Positions 18,207 to 26,889 of a DNA stretch of 64,000 nucleotides are shown one piece after another. The translations under genes and the position numbers were made by a program. This DNA comes from HGM04593 sp045657945. Lineage in GTDB: Bacteria; Bacteroidota; Bacteroidia; Bacteroidales; Bacteroidaceae. Each line of letters starts with the position of its first letter. The stretch's first letter is position 1. The DNA is taken from NCBI GenBank assembly GCA_045657945.1, contig JAZOUB010000001.1, positions 1 through 64,000 on the forward strand, read 5' to 3'. The notes under the pieces were generated by a model. The model searched no databases, had not been told where the DNA came from, and saw nothing but the letters and a program-made list of their open reading frames with translations.

Positions 18207-19274
18207 TCAATACAACGCTTCGTACTCCTTGGCAATCTTTGACCAGGTGTACTGCTCGCAGGCAATCTGTTTCAACTCCTTGCCGTTGTCAACGCCCTGC
18301 TTGATGAGCTGCTGCAAATCGTCGGCATTGCTGTAATAGTGCGCCTTGTTCTTTGTGGTCTCGCGGTTGTATATGACATCGAACGACAGGATTGGACGGC
18401 CAAAAAACATCGCCTCAACAAGTGAAGGGTTTGTGCCACCGGCACTGTGTCCATGTATGTAATATCTGGTGTTCTTGCGCAGGGTGTAAAGGATGTCCAG
18501 GTCATATATGCTGTTGAGCAAGGTGATATTGCTGTATTTGCTATATTCCTCTTTTAGTTTCCTGCTATAGTCGTTGCGGTTCCAGTTACCAATGAAAACC
18601 AGTTTCTCTTTGCTGTTCTTGAATGCCTCGAGGGTCATGTGACAGTTGTTCTCGGGTTCAATGCGGCACACGCTCATGGAGTAACCGCCTGCTTCAAGAC
18701 CATATTGCTTCAATATCTCGGCCTCGCGTTCCTTTGTTATGTCAATCAGTGCGTGGTTGCCACCATATGCAATGAGTGTGGTATCCTTCCTGTACTCTTG
18801 CTTCACATAGTCCTGTATGCCCTTGTTATCAGTGATTATTACATTGGCAAAACGCACGGCACATTTCTCGGAGAACTTCAGGAATTTCTTTACCCAACCT
18901 TTCCACTTTGCTCTGCGATATTCAAGGCCGTCGATGTTTACAATTACCTTTTTGCGGCAGAAGAGTTTGAACACTGGCAGGAAGATGCAGCCCGAAACAC
19001 CCAGAATCAGAATGGTATCATATCCGCATATTGAGCGCATCATTGACAGGATGTCGTATGGAATGCTCTGAACACCATTTGCACGCAACGGAACATATTT
19101 CAGCCTTGCACCTTTGTGCTCCTTAATTTTGGATGGCATGTCCTTGCTGCTACAGAAGACGGTGTACTGTATATCACCGGAACAGTTGTCTCCGATAATA
19201 TTTTCTACCAGTGTCTCGAATCCGCCGTAGTTGGCCGGTATTCCCTGTGTGCCTATAATAGCGACTCTCTTCAT
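18207..19274 (-). CDS. Glycosyltransferase, GT4 with DUF1972 N-terminal domain (rhamnosyltransferase-like)
   Basis: 355 residues. The N-terminus MKRVAIIGTQGIPANYGGFETLVE is the DUF1972 signature of rhamnosyltransferases of the WchF/Cps2T type. The C-terminal half has the GT-B donor site (GHSAGGTNPSLVEAM). The ATG at 19274 is chosen; the frame extends only to a TTG at 19280. It is the last glycosyltransferase of the minus-strand locus. By analogy it may add rhamnose early in repeat-unit assembly, but donor and acceptor cannot be read from the sequence. Confidence 0.82.
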   Translation of the reverse strand: MKRVAIIGTQGIPANYGGFETLVENIIGDNCSGDIQYTVFCSSKDMPSKIKEHKGARLKYVPLRANGVQSIPYDILSMMRSICGYDTILILGVSGCIFLPVFKLFCRKKVIVNIDGLEYRRAKWKGWVKKFLKFSEKCAVRFANVIITDNKGIQDYVKQEYRKDTTLIAYGGNHALIDITKEREAEILKQYGLEAGGYSMSVCRIEPENNCHMTLEAFKNSKEKLVFIGNWNRNDYSRKLKEEYSKYSNITLLNSIYDLDILYTLRKNTRYYIHGHSAGGTNPSLVEAMFFGRPILSFDVIYNRETTKNKAHYYSNADDLQQLIKQGVDNGKELKQIACEQYTWSKIAKEYEALY

Positions 19275-19298
19275 TCGCAAAATGTTGCAAGCGGCTTG

Positions 19299-20378
19299 TT
19301 ATAAAACCTTTGCAATATGTTCAATCATCTGTTGTGGGTAATATAACTTGGATTTTTCCAAAGCATTACTTGACAAATGTACGAAAATTTCTTTATTGTG
19401 TAAAATATTTCCCACACACTTTTCAATCTCAGCCAAATCCTGTGAATCTATCTTAAACCCATTCTCGCCATCGGTGACCATCTCGGCAATTCCGCCCACT
19501 GTGGGTACAATCACAGGTAGGCCTGCTGCCATTGCCTCCAGGGCGGTGAGACCGAATGTCTCAATTGCCTGTGTCTTGTTTGTAAGATTCAGTACTAGCG
19601 AGGCTCGGTTGTAGAATGGAGTTACATCCTCCTGTCGTGGATATATTGTAAGGTTGCCTGTGTGGGTGATATTCTTTTCCTTCAGATACTTGTCGATGTT
19701 CTCCTGCGAGTCATTTATAACAAGTTCGAACTTGTATTGTGGCACCCTTTTTGCGAGGGTTATGAACTCATCAGTGCCTTTGTATCCCTTTAGAGAACCA
19801 AGCATCAGCACGCGCTTTGCCTCAAAAGCCCTGTCGCTGTCGGGCGTGAGTCTTTCGACAAAACTGTTGCATAACGCGTTGGGTACAATATGCACTCTCT
19901 TTTTGCGGCGCAGGAACGAACGCTGGTACTGCGATACGCATATAATCTCGCTTGCAATCCATTGCATGATTTTTGCCAGAATGCGGTATGCCGTGCTTTT
20001 CGCCTTTGCGTTCTCGTGGTAGTGGTAAACCACCTTCTTGCATGCCATGCGTCCGCCGATAGCAGCGCCAACGGGCAGTATTGTATTGATGTATATCACA
20101 GTGTTTCTTTTGAACATGTAACCGAGTGCCATGAAGAATACCAACAACTGCACCCATGCATAGCGCATGGCGCGTATGGCAATGTTCCTCGAGAACTTGT
20201 AACTGTATTGCCTGAGTCGCAGATTCTCCTTGCCTTTCAGCTCATCGAGCACTCCACCGCGCGAGGTTACAAGGTCAACATTGTAACCCTTTTCAATCAA
20301 TCCCTCAATTACGGTTTTCAGGACCTTCGGACTACCGCTGTAGTCATTAAAAAGATGAAAGCAGACTATATTTTTCAT
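19299..20378 (-). CDS. Glycosyltransferase family 4
   Basis: 359 residues with a GT-B fold. N-terminal FHLFNDYSGSPKVLKTVIEGL is the acceptor-side motif; the C-terminal donor site TFGLTALEAMAAGLPVIVPTVGGIAE is the EX7E region typical of retaining GT4 enzymes. It lies 24 bases upstream of the DUF1972 gene and should be cotranscribed with it. A gene-less repeat element precedes it at 20409-20545. Confidence 0.88.
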   Translation of the reverse strand: MKNIVCFHLFNDYSGSPKVLKTVIEGLIEKGYNVDLVTSRGGVLDELKGKENLRLRQYSYKFSRNIAIRAMRYAWVQLLVFFMALGYMFKRNTVIYINTILPVGAAIGGRMACKKVVYHYHENAKAKSTAYRILAKIMQWIASEIICVSQYQRSFLRRKKRVHIVPNALCNSFVERLTPDSDRAFEAKRVLMLGSLKGYKGTDEFITLAKRVPQYKFELVINDSQENIDKYLKEKNITHTGNLTIYPRQEDVTPFYNRASLVLNLTNKTQAIETFGLTALEAMAAGLPVIVPTVGGIAEMVTDGENGFKIDSQDLAEIEKCVGNILHNKEIFVHLSSNALEKSKLYYPQQMIEHIAKVL

Positions 20379-20408
20379 TTGATAGTGTTTTTATGTTGGT
20401 TTAAACAA

Positions 20409-20545
20409 CTCCCCTCCGTCACTTCGCTTCGCTTGTGCCACCTCCCCTCGCTAGCGAGTGGCGGAGCTTTTTTTGAATGGTTCATGCAACTTTGCTGCTC
20501 CACTCCTGTGGAGGGGAGCTGTCAGTTTACTGACTGAGGGGAGGG
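20409..20545. repeat. Gene-less repeat element F+G (same family as around DUF559 gene 1)
   Basis: F (20409-20468) is a type-1 copy and G (20494-20545) a type-2 copy, with the same order and spacing as the B+C and D+E pairs. There is no DUF559 gene here. It sits in the gap between the APH-like kinase gene and the GT4 gene. Confidence 0.8.
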
Positions 20546-20570
20546 TTGAGGCTTATTATCCAAATTTATA

Positions 20571-21665
20571 TCAAATCATCCGTTCCAGCACCTTGCCCCA
20601 TAGCGCAAATGGCTTTGCAGCATCGGCAGTCACCTTGCCGTTCTCGCGCATTGTGAAGCGCGAGATAACATCGAGCAGATACATGGCATAGAGTTCCTTC
20701 TCCATCCAATTGCCTGCATCGCTTTTCATGTAGGCCGCAATCTCACCAATCCCCCAATGCTTTTCAAACACAGCTGTCTGTGTGAAGAAATGATAACGGT
20801 CGAGCCCTACAGGGTAACTCATTGCTGCATATTCAAAATCAAAGACAAACAGTTCATTGCCATTGGCGAACATATTCCACGGAGTGAAATCACCGTGGAA
20901 AGCACAGAACTCAACCTGCTTGCCACAATAATTATCCTTTATGTTTTCAATTGTCCTTGCAACGATGTTGTGGTCAATATTCTGTGGCAACCAATCCCGG
21001 TGCAGCTCAAGTTGTGTTATTGTATTGTAGTAGTTACTCTTTTCAAACGGCAACTGCACCTTTGTTTTTTTATGCAACTGCTTAATGAAATCATCGTGCA
21101 TTGCATCCCATTCATGGATTACTCTCGACGACGCGCTCTTCTTGGTACTCTGCACAAAAATGTGTGTGCCACTGCCCAAAGTACCGCAGTAGAGTACTTG
21201 TGGAATATTTGTAATGCCCTTCTTGGCAAGCAAGTTCAGCATTGCACTCTCCTTTTCAAACAAAGCCTTTATCTCGTTACTCTCACTCAGTTTGCAGTAT
21301 CCCAGAATCTTGCTCCCCTGGCTCAGCTGCATTGTTATCTTCTGGTGTACCGATGGTGTTCCCTCAAATATCGAAAACTCAATCTCTTGCACGCCAAAGA
21401 CCTTGCACAACAGACTGTGCAACTCGTTACCAAGGCGACAGTTCAATGTCTCGGCCTTTATAGTCTTGCGCACCGGTGCAAGCCAATGCAGCCAGGGCAA
21501 CAGTGCCTTTACCATCTTGCCCTTTATGCCGCTTGGCTGGTACAGATTCAGTGCAGTGCGCATGCCCTTTGCCGGCACAATCCAGTACTTGCCGTCGGCA
21601 TTGCCAAAGCGGTAGAACTTCTCTCCGCCGGTAAAGTCGAGTATATTGTTAATGATATTTTTCAT
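20571..21665 (-). CDS. Aminoglycoside/choline-kinase-like phosphotransferase
   Basis: 364 residues. The C-terminal half shows the APH/choline kinase catalytic loop FHGDFTPWNMFANGNELFVFDFEYA: HGDFTPWN is the Brenner loop, and DFEYA stands in for the metal-binding D-x-D/E. The N-terminal part (about 1-130) is not recognised. Within a polysaccharide locus it more likely phosphorylates a sugar or lipid-linked intermediate than an antibiotic; this is inference. It is flanked on both sides by repeat elements. Confidence 0.75.
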   Translation of the reverse strand: MKNIINNILDFTGGEKFYRFGNADGKYWIVPAKGMRTALNLYQPSGIKGKMVKALLPWLHWLAPVRKTIKAETLNCRLGNELHSLLCKVFGVQEIEFSIFEGTPSVHQKITMQLSQGSKILGYCKLSESNEIKALFEKESAMLNLLAKKGITNIPQVLYCGTLGSGTHIFVQSTKKSASSRVIHEWDAMHDDFIKQLHKKTKVQLPFEKSNYYNTITQLELHRDWLPQNIDHNIVARTIENIKDNYCGKQVEFCAFHGDFTPWNMFANGNELFVFDFEYAAMSYPVGLDRYHFFTQTAVFEKHWGIGEIAAYMKSDAGNWMEKELYAMYLLDVISRFTMRENGKVTADAAKPFALWGKVLERMI

Positions 21666-21673
21666 TGTTAAAA

Positions 21674-21720
21674 TTCCTCCCCTGTAGGGGAGGTGGTCTT
21701 TAGACCAGAGGGGTATTATT
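21674..21720. repeat. Direct repeat H downstream of DUF559 gene 2
   Basis: It runs from TTCCTCCCCTGTAGGGGAGG through GGTCTTTAGACC to AGGGGTATTATT. It contains two hairpins, CTCCCCTGTAGGGGAG and GGTCTTTAGACC, and includes the stop codon of DUF559 gene 2. It is repeated at 22177-22223 with one mismatch in 47 bases. Confidence 0.85.
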
Positions 21721-22093
21721 TTTTTGAAGAGTATTTTTTAATCGTTTCAAGAATCAGATCTGTAGAGCACCATATGTCTTTATTTTCAAATCTTATAATT
21801 TTTATTCCTAAAGAATTTAGATATTCTTCTCTTCGTTCGTCATTGAATTTTCCAATAACTGTATAGTGCTCATTGCCATCAAGTTCAATGGCAAGTTTAA
21901 TTTCGGGGCAGTAGAAATCAAGTATATAATTGCCTATAGAAAACTGTCTTCTCCATCTTCTACCCTCAACTTGTTTACCTTTTAACATTCTCCACAATAC
22001 GGCCTCTGCTGATGTTGAGTTTGAACGTAGTTCTTTCCTTTTTTCTTTCAAATCTTTTTGATTATATAAAGGATTGTACTTTTCTGTATTCAT
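21716..22093 (-). CDS. DUF559 protein (Vsr/restriction-endonuclease-like fold), second copy
   Basis: 125 residues with the same architecture as the copy at 17644-18015: RSNSTSAEAVLWRMLKG, WRRQFSIGNYILDFYCPE and IKLAIELDGNEHY (D...ExDG nuclease core). The two proteins share the family motifs but are clearly diverged, so this is not a recent duplication. Its stop lies in repeat H, and repeats I and J lie upstream. H to J start-to-start distance is 503 bases, almost the same as the 506 bases of the first cassette. Its composition is AT-rich. Confidence 0.85.
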   Translation of the reverse strand: MNTEKYNPLYNQKDLKEKRKELRSNSTSAEAVLWRMLKGKQVEGRRWRRQFSIGNYILDFYCPEIKLAIELDGNEHYTVIGKFNDERREEYLNSLGIKIIRFENKDIWCSTDLILETIKKYSSKK

Positions 22094-22103
22094 GTTGATT
22101 TTT

Positions 22104-22223
22104 ACCCCTCAGTCCTTTCGGACAGCTCCCCTACAGAGGAGCAAATTGTTTGGGATTTTGTCTGTATTGTTTGTATTTCCTCCCCTGTAGGGGAGGTGGT
22201 CTTTAGACCAAAGGGGTATTATT
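22104..22223. repeat. Repeats I and J upstream of DUF559 gene 2
   Basis: I (22104-22142) has hairpins GTCCTTTCGGAC and a CTCCCCT...AGAGGAG arm. J (22177-22223) is the direct repeat of 21674-21720. J runs into the 3' end of the next gene: the GT4 gene ending at 22203 takes its last residues (NNTPLV) and stop codon from repeat J. Confidence 0.8.
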
Positions 22224-23453
22224 TATTTCTGCTTCCTCCAGTCTCTTTATCAGCAGTTCCTTGAACTCTTCTCCGCGGGCAGGCCAGGTGAATTGTGCTC
22301 CGGCATTCCGCGCCTTTTCACCGATGGATTTCCGTTCATCGGCGTCGGTCATTCGCTCCATTGCCGCAGCAAGGTTGGCAACAACCTCATCGCGACCGGT
22401 GCGCGGAATGACAATGGCATAATCATTTGAGAAGTAGCGTGTGTAGCCCGTTGTGTCAAGGCAGATAAGCGGCTTGCCCATTGCCATTGAGTCAAATGAA
22501 ACTGTTACGGCGCCCTCCTTGAGCGATGCGTTCACTACAACATCACTTGCAGCAAGCAGGTTGTAGTATTCATCCATTGAAACCTTGCCGGTGAATGTGA
22601 CCTGTTCCAGCACACCAAGTTGCTCCACAATGCCGCAAAGGCGCTCCTTGTCCGCACCCTTGCCCACAATGGTAAGGTGTAGGTTACGGTTCTCTTTTGC
22701 AACGCGCGCAAAGCTCTCGATTACAAGGTCAAAACCACGCCATGCATCAAGGCGACCAACGGTAATGAACTCAACTCTTTCGCCGCTCTTGTCATTTGTG
22801 GTTGTCGCTGCAGGTTGTTTCTCAACAGCAACATCGGTGAACAGCACTGCGCGCTCACGGTGCTTTGCCGGTATAAGGTCGCGTGTAATCTCGGTCTTGC
22901 ACAGCATAAGGTCGGCGTTCTTGCAACGTCTTTTGAAACCTATGTTCAACGGCAACATCTTTACCGCTGCACGGCGTACCCATTCAATCATGCGGCTCTT
23001 GCGTGCATAGTGGTTGCTGTATTCGGCAGGGATTGTCTCAAGGCCGCCAACAGGTCCCCAAACGAAGAACTGCTTTTGGCCGTATGAACTCACCTTCCAC
23101 AGTACATTGCCGTATGTCAGGTGGTGGAACACCTTTATCCCGTTCTCGCGCATGGTGTGTTTCACAATGCGGTTGGTACATGCCTGCCATATATTGTAGT
23201 ATGTGCGCACTCCGCGCATTCCCTTTTTCCAGAACCTTGCCCACTTTGGCAGGTCAAAGTATAGGAAATGTATGCCGCTGAATTCGGAGTGCTGTGCAAT
23301 CCATGGCTCAATCGTTCCACGGTTGCTCTCGCGTGTGAGCACCCACAGCTCAAAGTGCTTTGACATCTCGAGCACCCAGTGCCAGCCCACGCCAATCTCG
23401 CTGCCAAGCCCCGGCTCACAAGCGTATGCCGAGACGAATATCTTTGGTTTCAC
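22203..23453 (-). CDS. Glycosyltransferase family 4
   Basis: 416 residues starting with GTG at 23453, which overlaps the upstream stop (GTGA). N-terminal SAYACEPGLGSEIGVGWHW is the G-S-E loop seen in a GT4 subgroup. Donor-site residues lie in ASDVVVNASLKEGAVTVSFDSMAMGKPLICLD. The last six residues and stop codon are supplied by repeat J, so the original 3' end has been altered. Probably cytoplasmic and acting on the lipid-linked repeat unit. Confidence 0.85.
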   Translation of the reverse strand: MKPKIFVSAYACEPGLGSEIGVGWHWVLEMSKHFELWVLTRESNRGTIEPWIAQHSEFSGIHFLYFDLPKWARFWKKGMRGVRTYYNIWQACTNRIVKHTMRENGIKVFHHLTYGNVLWKVSSYGQKQFFVWGPVGGLETIPAEYSNHYARKSRMIEWVRRAAVKMLPLNIGFKRRCKNADLMLCKTEITRDLIPAKHRERAVLFTDVAVEKQPAATTTNDKSGERVEFITVGRLDAWRGFDLVIESFARVAKENRNLHLTIVGKGADKERLCGIVEQLGVLEQVTFTGKVSMDEYYNLLAASDVVVNASLKEGAVTVSFDSMAMGKPLICLDTTGYTRYFSNDYAIVIPRTGRDEVVANLAAAMERMTDADERKSIGEKARNAGAQFTWPARGEEFKELLIKRLEEAEINNTPLV

Positions 23454-25738
23454 TGATTTTTTGCTATTAATTGTGCATAGAATGTACTTTTTCCTTCACA
23501 AGTTAACTTGTAATTGGCTTTATAACTCAATTTAAAGATGAAATTGTCTTTTATAAGTTCCTTGTAAGTATCGTCATCGTATGGTTTATTCATTAGTGCA
23601 AAAAGCATAAATCTACGAGAGTTATTTTGTGGTATTTCGTTAATTGCAATTTTGGTAGCGGAAAAGTTTTTGTATGCAAAATCAAGCAGATATCCCATCA
23701 ACAAATAATCGGGCCAGACTTTCTCTTTTATGCAAATAGTAGTCAATATGTCTCTCATAAAGCTAAATGTAACACTGCCTATCTTGTTGCTGCCTAATGC
23801 GTAACCAACTAATGTGGTTTCAGTGGCAACATTGTGAGGGGAGAATAATACGCATTGCTTAACCATATCCGGCATCTTATGTGGAAACCAAATAGTACTA
23901 TCTATCCATACACCGCCGTGTTGTGCCAAAAGCGAATTTCTTAGAATATCGCTAAAATTTGTATAAGAAATTTCTTTTCTTTTAAGTTTGTCATATACGA
24001 TTTGTGGTATTTCAATAAACTCCCCAACATTGCTCATGTCAATGAATTGTACATTGGGATTGTTCTCAACCATTTTATTATAACAAGCCTTGACCAGAGC
24101 CGGCATTTTATCTTTTCCTTGTCCCCAAAATACCCAAATTTTGAAATCTTTACAAGTTGTACGGCTTTCTTCTGCATTCCGGTATTTTTCTATTATATCT
24201 GCATAGTGTTTGAGTAGATGCTTTTCTATGTAAGCAGTTTTCTTTCTTGTTGCAGTCTTGTTTAATTTTTGTAATTTGATGCTCCATGAGAACCACCATA
24301 AAAAGTTCCACAGGACATAACCAACGGACCATCCACTGCGGAGCAGTTGGATAGTTTCTTTAGTTATCAGGCTTATTCTATTGAATATTTTTTCACCTTG
24401 TGCATGGTTCGTGTGTGATATTAGTCTTTTCAAATTTTTCTTGTGCTGTTCGTTGAACACGAATGTCAAAATCTCATTGACTGCAACTTGGGGAGTGCTT
24501 TCGTTCAGCACCTTTGTATATCCTTTCTTGGCGGCAAGGTAGTCAATCTTTGCATTGATGGTTTTTATTCCTTCTTCGTCAAGCTCGCGCTTGCGTGCGA
24601 AGATTGTCTCGCTGCTTGCTGTGAGCAGTATGTTATAATTCAATGTCGGGATGAACAGCTTGCCCCACCAATAGAGGAACTTGGGGCTGAGGTATATGCG
24701 TGAGCGACGGCTGTCGCAGATGATATCGGTATAATAGCGGTCGAACACCACCACGCGTGTGATGCGTGTGACCGATTTTACCTTTGTAAAGTAGCCAATA
24801 ACATAGTCCATTGAGTAGTAGCACAGGCGCAGGAAAGAACTCACCTTACCTGTCTTGCCACCACGGTGAGGGTCGCTGTAGTTACGGTCAACCTCCTTTT
24901 TTATACCGGCAGAGTGCGCTACCTCGCCCAAATTACCAAAGAGGGCAGGGCGGAAGTGGTAATACTTGTGCGCAGTCCTGAATACCGGTGCAATGCGCTC
25001 CAATATTGTGTCAATTACCGTTGTCTTGCCGCTACCGTCTGGGCCGGTGAAACCTATGCTGAAACCGGTACGCGAACGCAGATAATTACCAATGAAAGTG
25101 TAGAGGAACATTATTATCCCGGCAATTACTCCAAACGGACGACGCTTGAGATTGCTCCAAAGAGCTTTGAAGAACAGGCGCTTGCCACGTTTCTGCTCGC
25201 ACTCGGCAACGCTTTTGCAACCAAAAATCCTTTTTATTTTCTCTTTTACTATATCGCTGTTCTCTGCGGCCTCGCGTGTTGCGTGGTACTTTTCGGGGTA
25301 TTTACTCCCCACTGCACTGTTATAGAGAATCTTGTCAAGGAACTGGCACTCCACACCAACATAGTATAGGAAACCGTTGAACTGCTTGTGTGCAAGGAAT
25401 TCCTTTGCGCTCATTAGCTGCACGCCCCACACCGATGTGTCAAAGAAGAAGTCCCATTGTACAATCTCGGTCTTTTCCTCCGTGGTTGTAGCACAAACAT
25501 AGCTTATCAGGCGGTCGCTGTTCAGGTATGTGATGATTTTCCAGCCGCTGCGGTCAATAAGTTCCACAAGAGCGCGTCTCATTTTTTTGTAGCTCTTGCG
25601 GGTGATTATAATGTCAATGTCGCGGCTGTTGTTCCTGTCGGGCAACCCTTCGAAGTTACGCAACACCGCATAATCGGCGTTCGCGTTCAGGAACCCGATA
25701 ACTTCTTTTATATGTTCTATTGCTTTATTATTTGTCAT
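23450..25738 (-). CDS. Three-domain fusion: nucleotidyltransferase-like, thymidylate-kinase-like P-loop, capsular glycosyltransferase
   Basis: 762 residues. Residues 1-180 look like a nucleotidyltransferase-fold domain (SRDIDIIITRKS, 38-49). Residues 203-220 are hydrophobic. Residues 226-430 resemble thymidylate kinase: Walker A GPDGSGKTT (232-240), DRYYTDII (333-340). Residues about 530-760 resemble capsular polysaccharide synthesis/GT32-type transferases (KIWVFWGQG, ILRNSLLAQHGGVWIDSTIWF at 598-618, with a WID acidic motif). The first two domains together may modify or transfer a phosphorylated sugar; the last transfers a sugar. Substrates cannot be inferred. It overlaps the following GT4 start by four bases. 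Confidence 0.75.
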   Translation of the reverse strand: MTNNKAIEHIKEVIGFLNANADYAVLRNFEGLPDRNNSRDIDIIITRKSYKKMRRALVELIDRSGWKIITYLNSDRLISYVCATTTEEKTEIVQWDFFFDTSVWGVQLMSAKEFLAHKQFNGFLYYVGVECQFLDKILYNSAVGSKYPEKYHATREAAENSDIVKEKIKRIFGCKSVAECEQKRGKRLFFKALWSNLKRRPFGVIAGIIMFLYTFIGNYLRSRTGFSIGFTGPDGSGKTTVIDTILERIAPVFRTAHKYYHFRPALFGNLGEVAHSAGIKKEVDRNYSDPHRGGKTGKVSSFLRLCYYSMDYVIGYFTKVKSVTRITRVVVFDRYYTDIICDSRRSRIYLSPKFLYWWGKLFIPTLNYNILLTASSETIFARKRELDEEGIKTINAKIDYLAAKKGYTKVLNESTPQVAVNEILTFVFNEQHKKNLKRLISHTNHAQGEKIFNRISLITKETIQLLRSGWSVGYVLWNFLWWFSWSIKLQKLNKTATRKKTAYIEKHLLKHYADIIEKYRNAEESRTTCKDFKIWVFWGQGKDKMPALVKACYNKMVENNPNVQFIDMSNVGEFIEIPQIVYDKLKRKEISYTNFSDILRNSLLAQHGGVWIDSTIWFPHKMPDMVKQCVLFSPHNVATETTLVGYALGSNKIGSVTFSFMRDILTTICIKEKVWPDYLLMGYLLDFAYKNFSATKIAINEIPQNNSRRFMLFALMNKPYDDDTYKELIKDNFIFKLSYKANYKLTCEGKSTFYAQLIAKNQ

Positions 25739-25776
25739 AGATACTTAGTTTAGTTCTTCAGCCCATTATAAAGGAA

Positions 25777-25890
25777 TCATGTAATTCCTCTACTATAGGG
25801 GCAACGCGAAGGAGCGTTGCTTGCGACGACGGGAACTTTAGTTCTCCAAAGGAGTGCCGTTAGGCTTGTCTTTAGACCGGTCGGGTATGT
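25777..25890. repeat. Diverged repeat element K between the fusion gene and a GT2 gene
   Basis: ATTCCTCTACTATAGGGGCA, then the hairpin CAACGCGAAGGAGCGTTG, then GTCTTTAGACCGGTCGGGTA. The TCTTTAGACC...GGGTAT...ATTATTT part is shared with repeats H and J. No gene is seen in this 152-base gap. Confidence 0.6.
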
Positions 25891-25891
25891 A

Positions 25892-26869
25892 TTATTTCTT
25901 CTTGAAGAAGTTGTGCTTTAGTTTGTCAAATATGTATCCAGGGCGGTAGTAGATTGATTTCATAATCTCCCATGCAGCTTTGAATATATTTTTTCGTTTG
26001 AGGTAGAACGCGCCGTTGCGCAAGGAATCTGCGGCTTTGGCATCGTGTTCAAGACGCTTGATCTCTTTTGGAGTCTGTGAATCATAGAACTCAATGAAAG
26101 TTAGCTCCTTTTCACCACTGCGGCGCTTTAGAAGGTTCTGTTTCGTATAGCGCATCTTTAGAATCATATTAAAATGGTTGGACGAGAGTCCATCCATTTT
26201 ACGGTAATGATACAAAACCTCGGGCAGTGCTATGATAGCTTTCCCCTCTGTGTGGAAATCACTCATGCGGGTCCACATATCAAGTTCTTCACAGAAATCC
26301 TGATAACGTGGCTTGCCTTCGGGGAAACCTTTAATGCAGATGCTACCGGCTTTTATGGCATACTCCCTGTTAAACATTGTGTGGATGGGAAGGAATATCA
26401 GTTTCCTCTTGCTAGCTTTCTCAATGAAAGCCTCCTTTGTCTTTTCACCCAAGAAGGTTCCGCCATGAACTTTTTTGCCTTTGGCATCAATAAAGTCGTT
26501 CCAGCAGGATACTCCAATCAAGTTGCTGTCGCAGTTAATTGCCGTGTGCTCCTTTTCAACGAGTGTCGGCTCTAAAAGGTCGTCGGAATCTATGAAAAGG
26601 AAATACTTTGTTGTGGCGTGAGCAATAGCAAAGTTCCTAGCATTTGCAATACCTCCATTCTTCTCAAGTGTTATTATTTCATATTGTCTTGGGTGTTCGG
26701 CGAAAAACTGCTCAATGACGGCTAGGCTGCCATCGGTACTGCAATCGTTGACTATAAGCAGGTGAAAATCCTGCATGGTCTGCGCCATAACGCTTTCAAG
26801 CGTCTCCTTTATGTATTTCTCGGCGTTATAAACGCAAATGGCAAGGGTGAGATTGTTCATCGCTGTCAT
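25892..26869 (-). CDS. Glycosyltransferase family 2
   Basis: 325 residues; GT-A fold with LAICVYNAEKYIKETLESVMAQT at the N-terminus, NDCSTDGS and the metal-binding FIDSDDLLEP (DxD-like). An ATG nine bases downstream (26860) is an alternative start. It lies 20 bases after the Wzy-like gene and belongs to the same transcript. Inverting GT2 enzymes of this type extend lipid-linked repeat units on the cytoplasmic face. Confidence 0.88.
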   Translation of the reverse strand: MTAMNNLTLAICVYNAEKYIKETLESVMAQTMQDFHLLIVNDCSTDGSLAVIEQFFAEHPRQYEIITLEKNGGIANARNFAIAHATTKYFLFIDSDDLLEPTLVEKEHTAINCDSNLIGVSCWNDFIDAKGKKVHGGTFLGEKTKEAFIEKASKRKLIFLPIHTMFNREYAIKAGSICIKGFPEGKPRYQDFCEELDMWTRMSDFHTEGKAIIALPEVLYHYRKMDGLSSNHFNMILKMRYTKQNLLKRRSGEKELTFIEFYDSQTPKEIKRLEHDAKAADSLRNGAFYLKRKNIFKAAWEIMKSIYYRPGYIFDKLKHNFFKKK

Positions 26870-26889
26870 TTTAAGAAGTTCTTGAATTC

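Noticed and set aside
20757..21671. 304-codon plus-strand open frame
   Set aside because: Antisense to the APH-like kinase gene, Cys/Leu-rich shadow composition, no domain.
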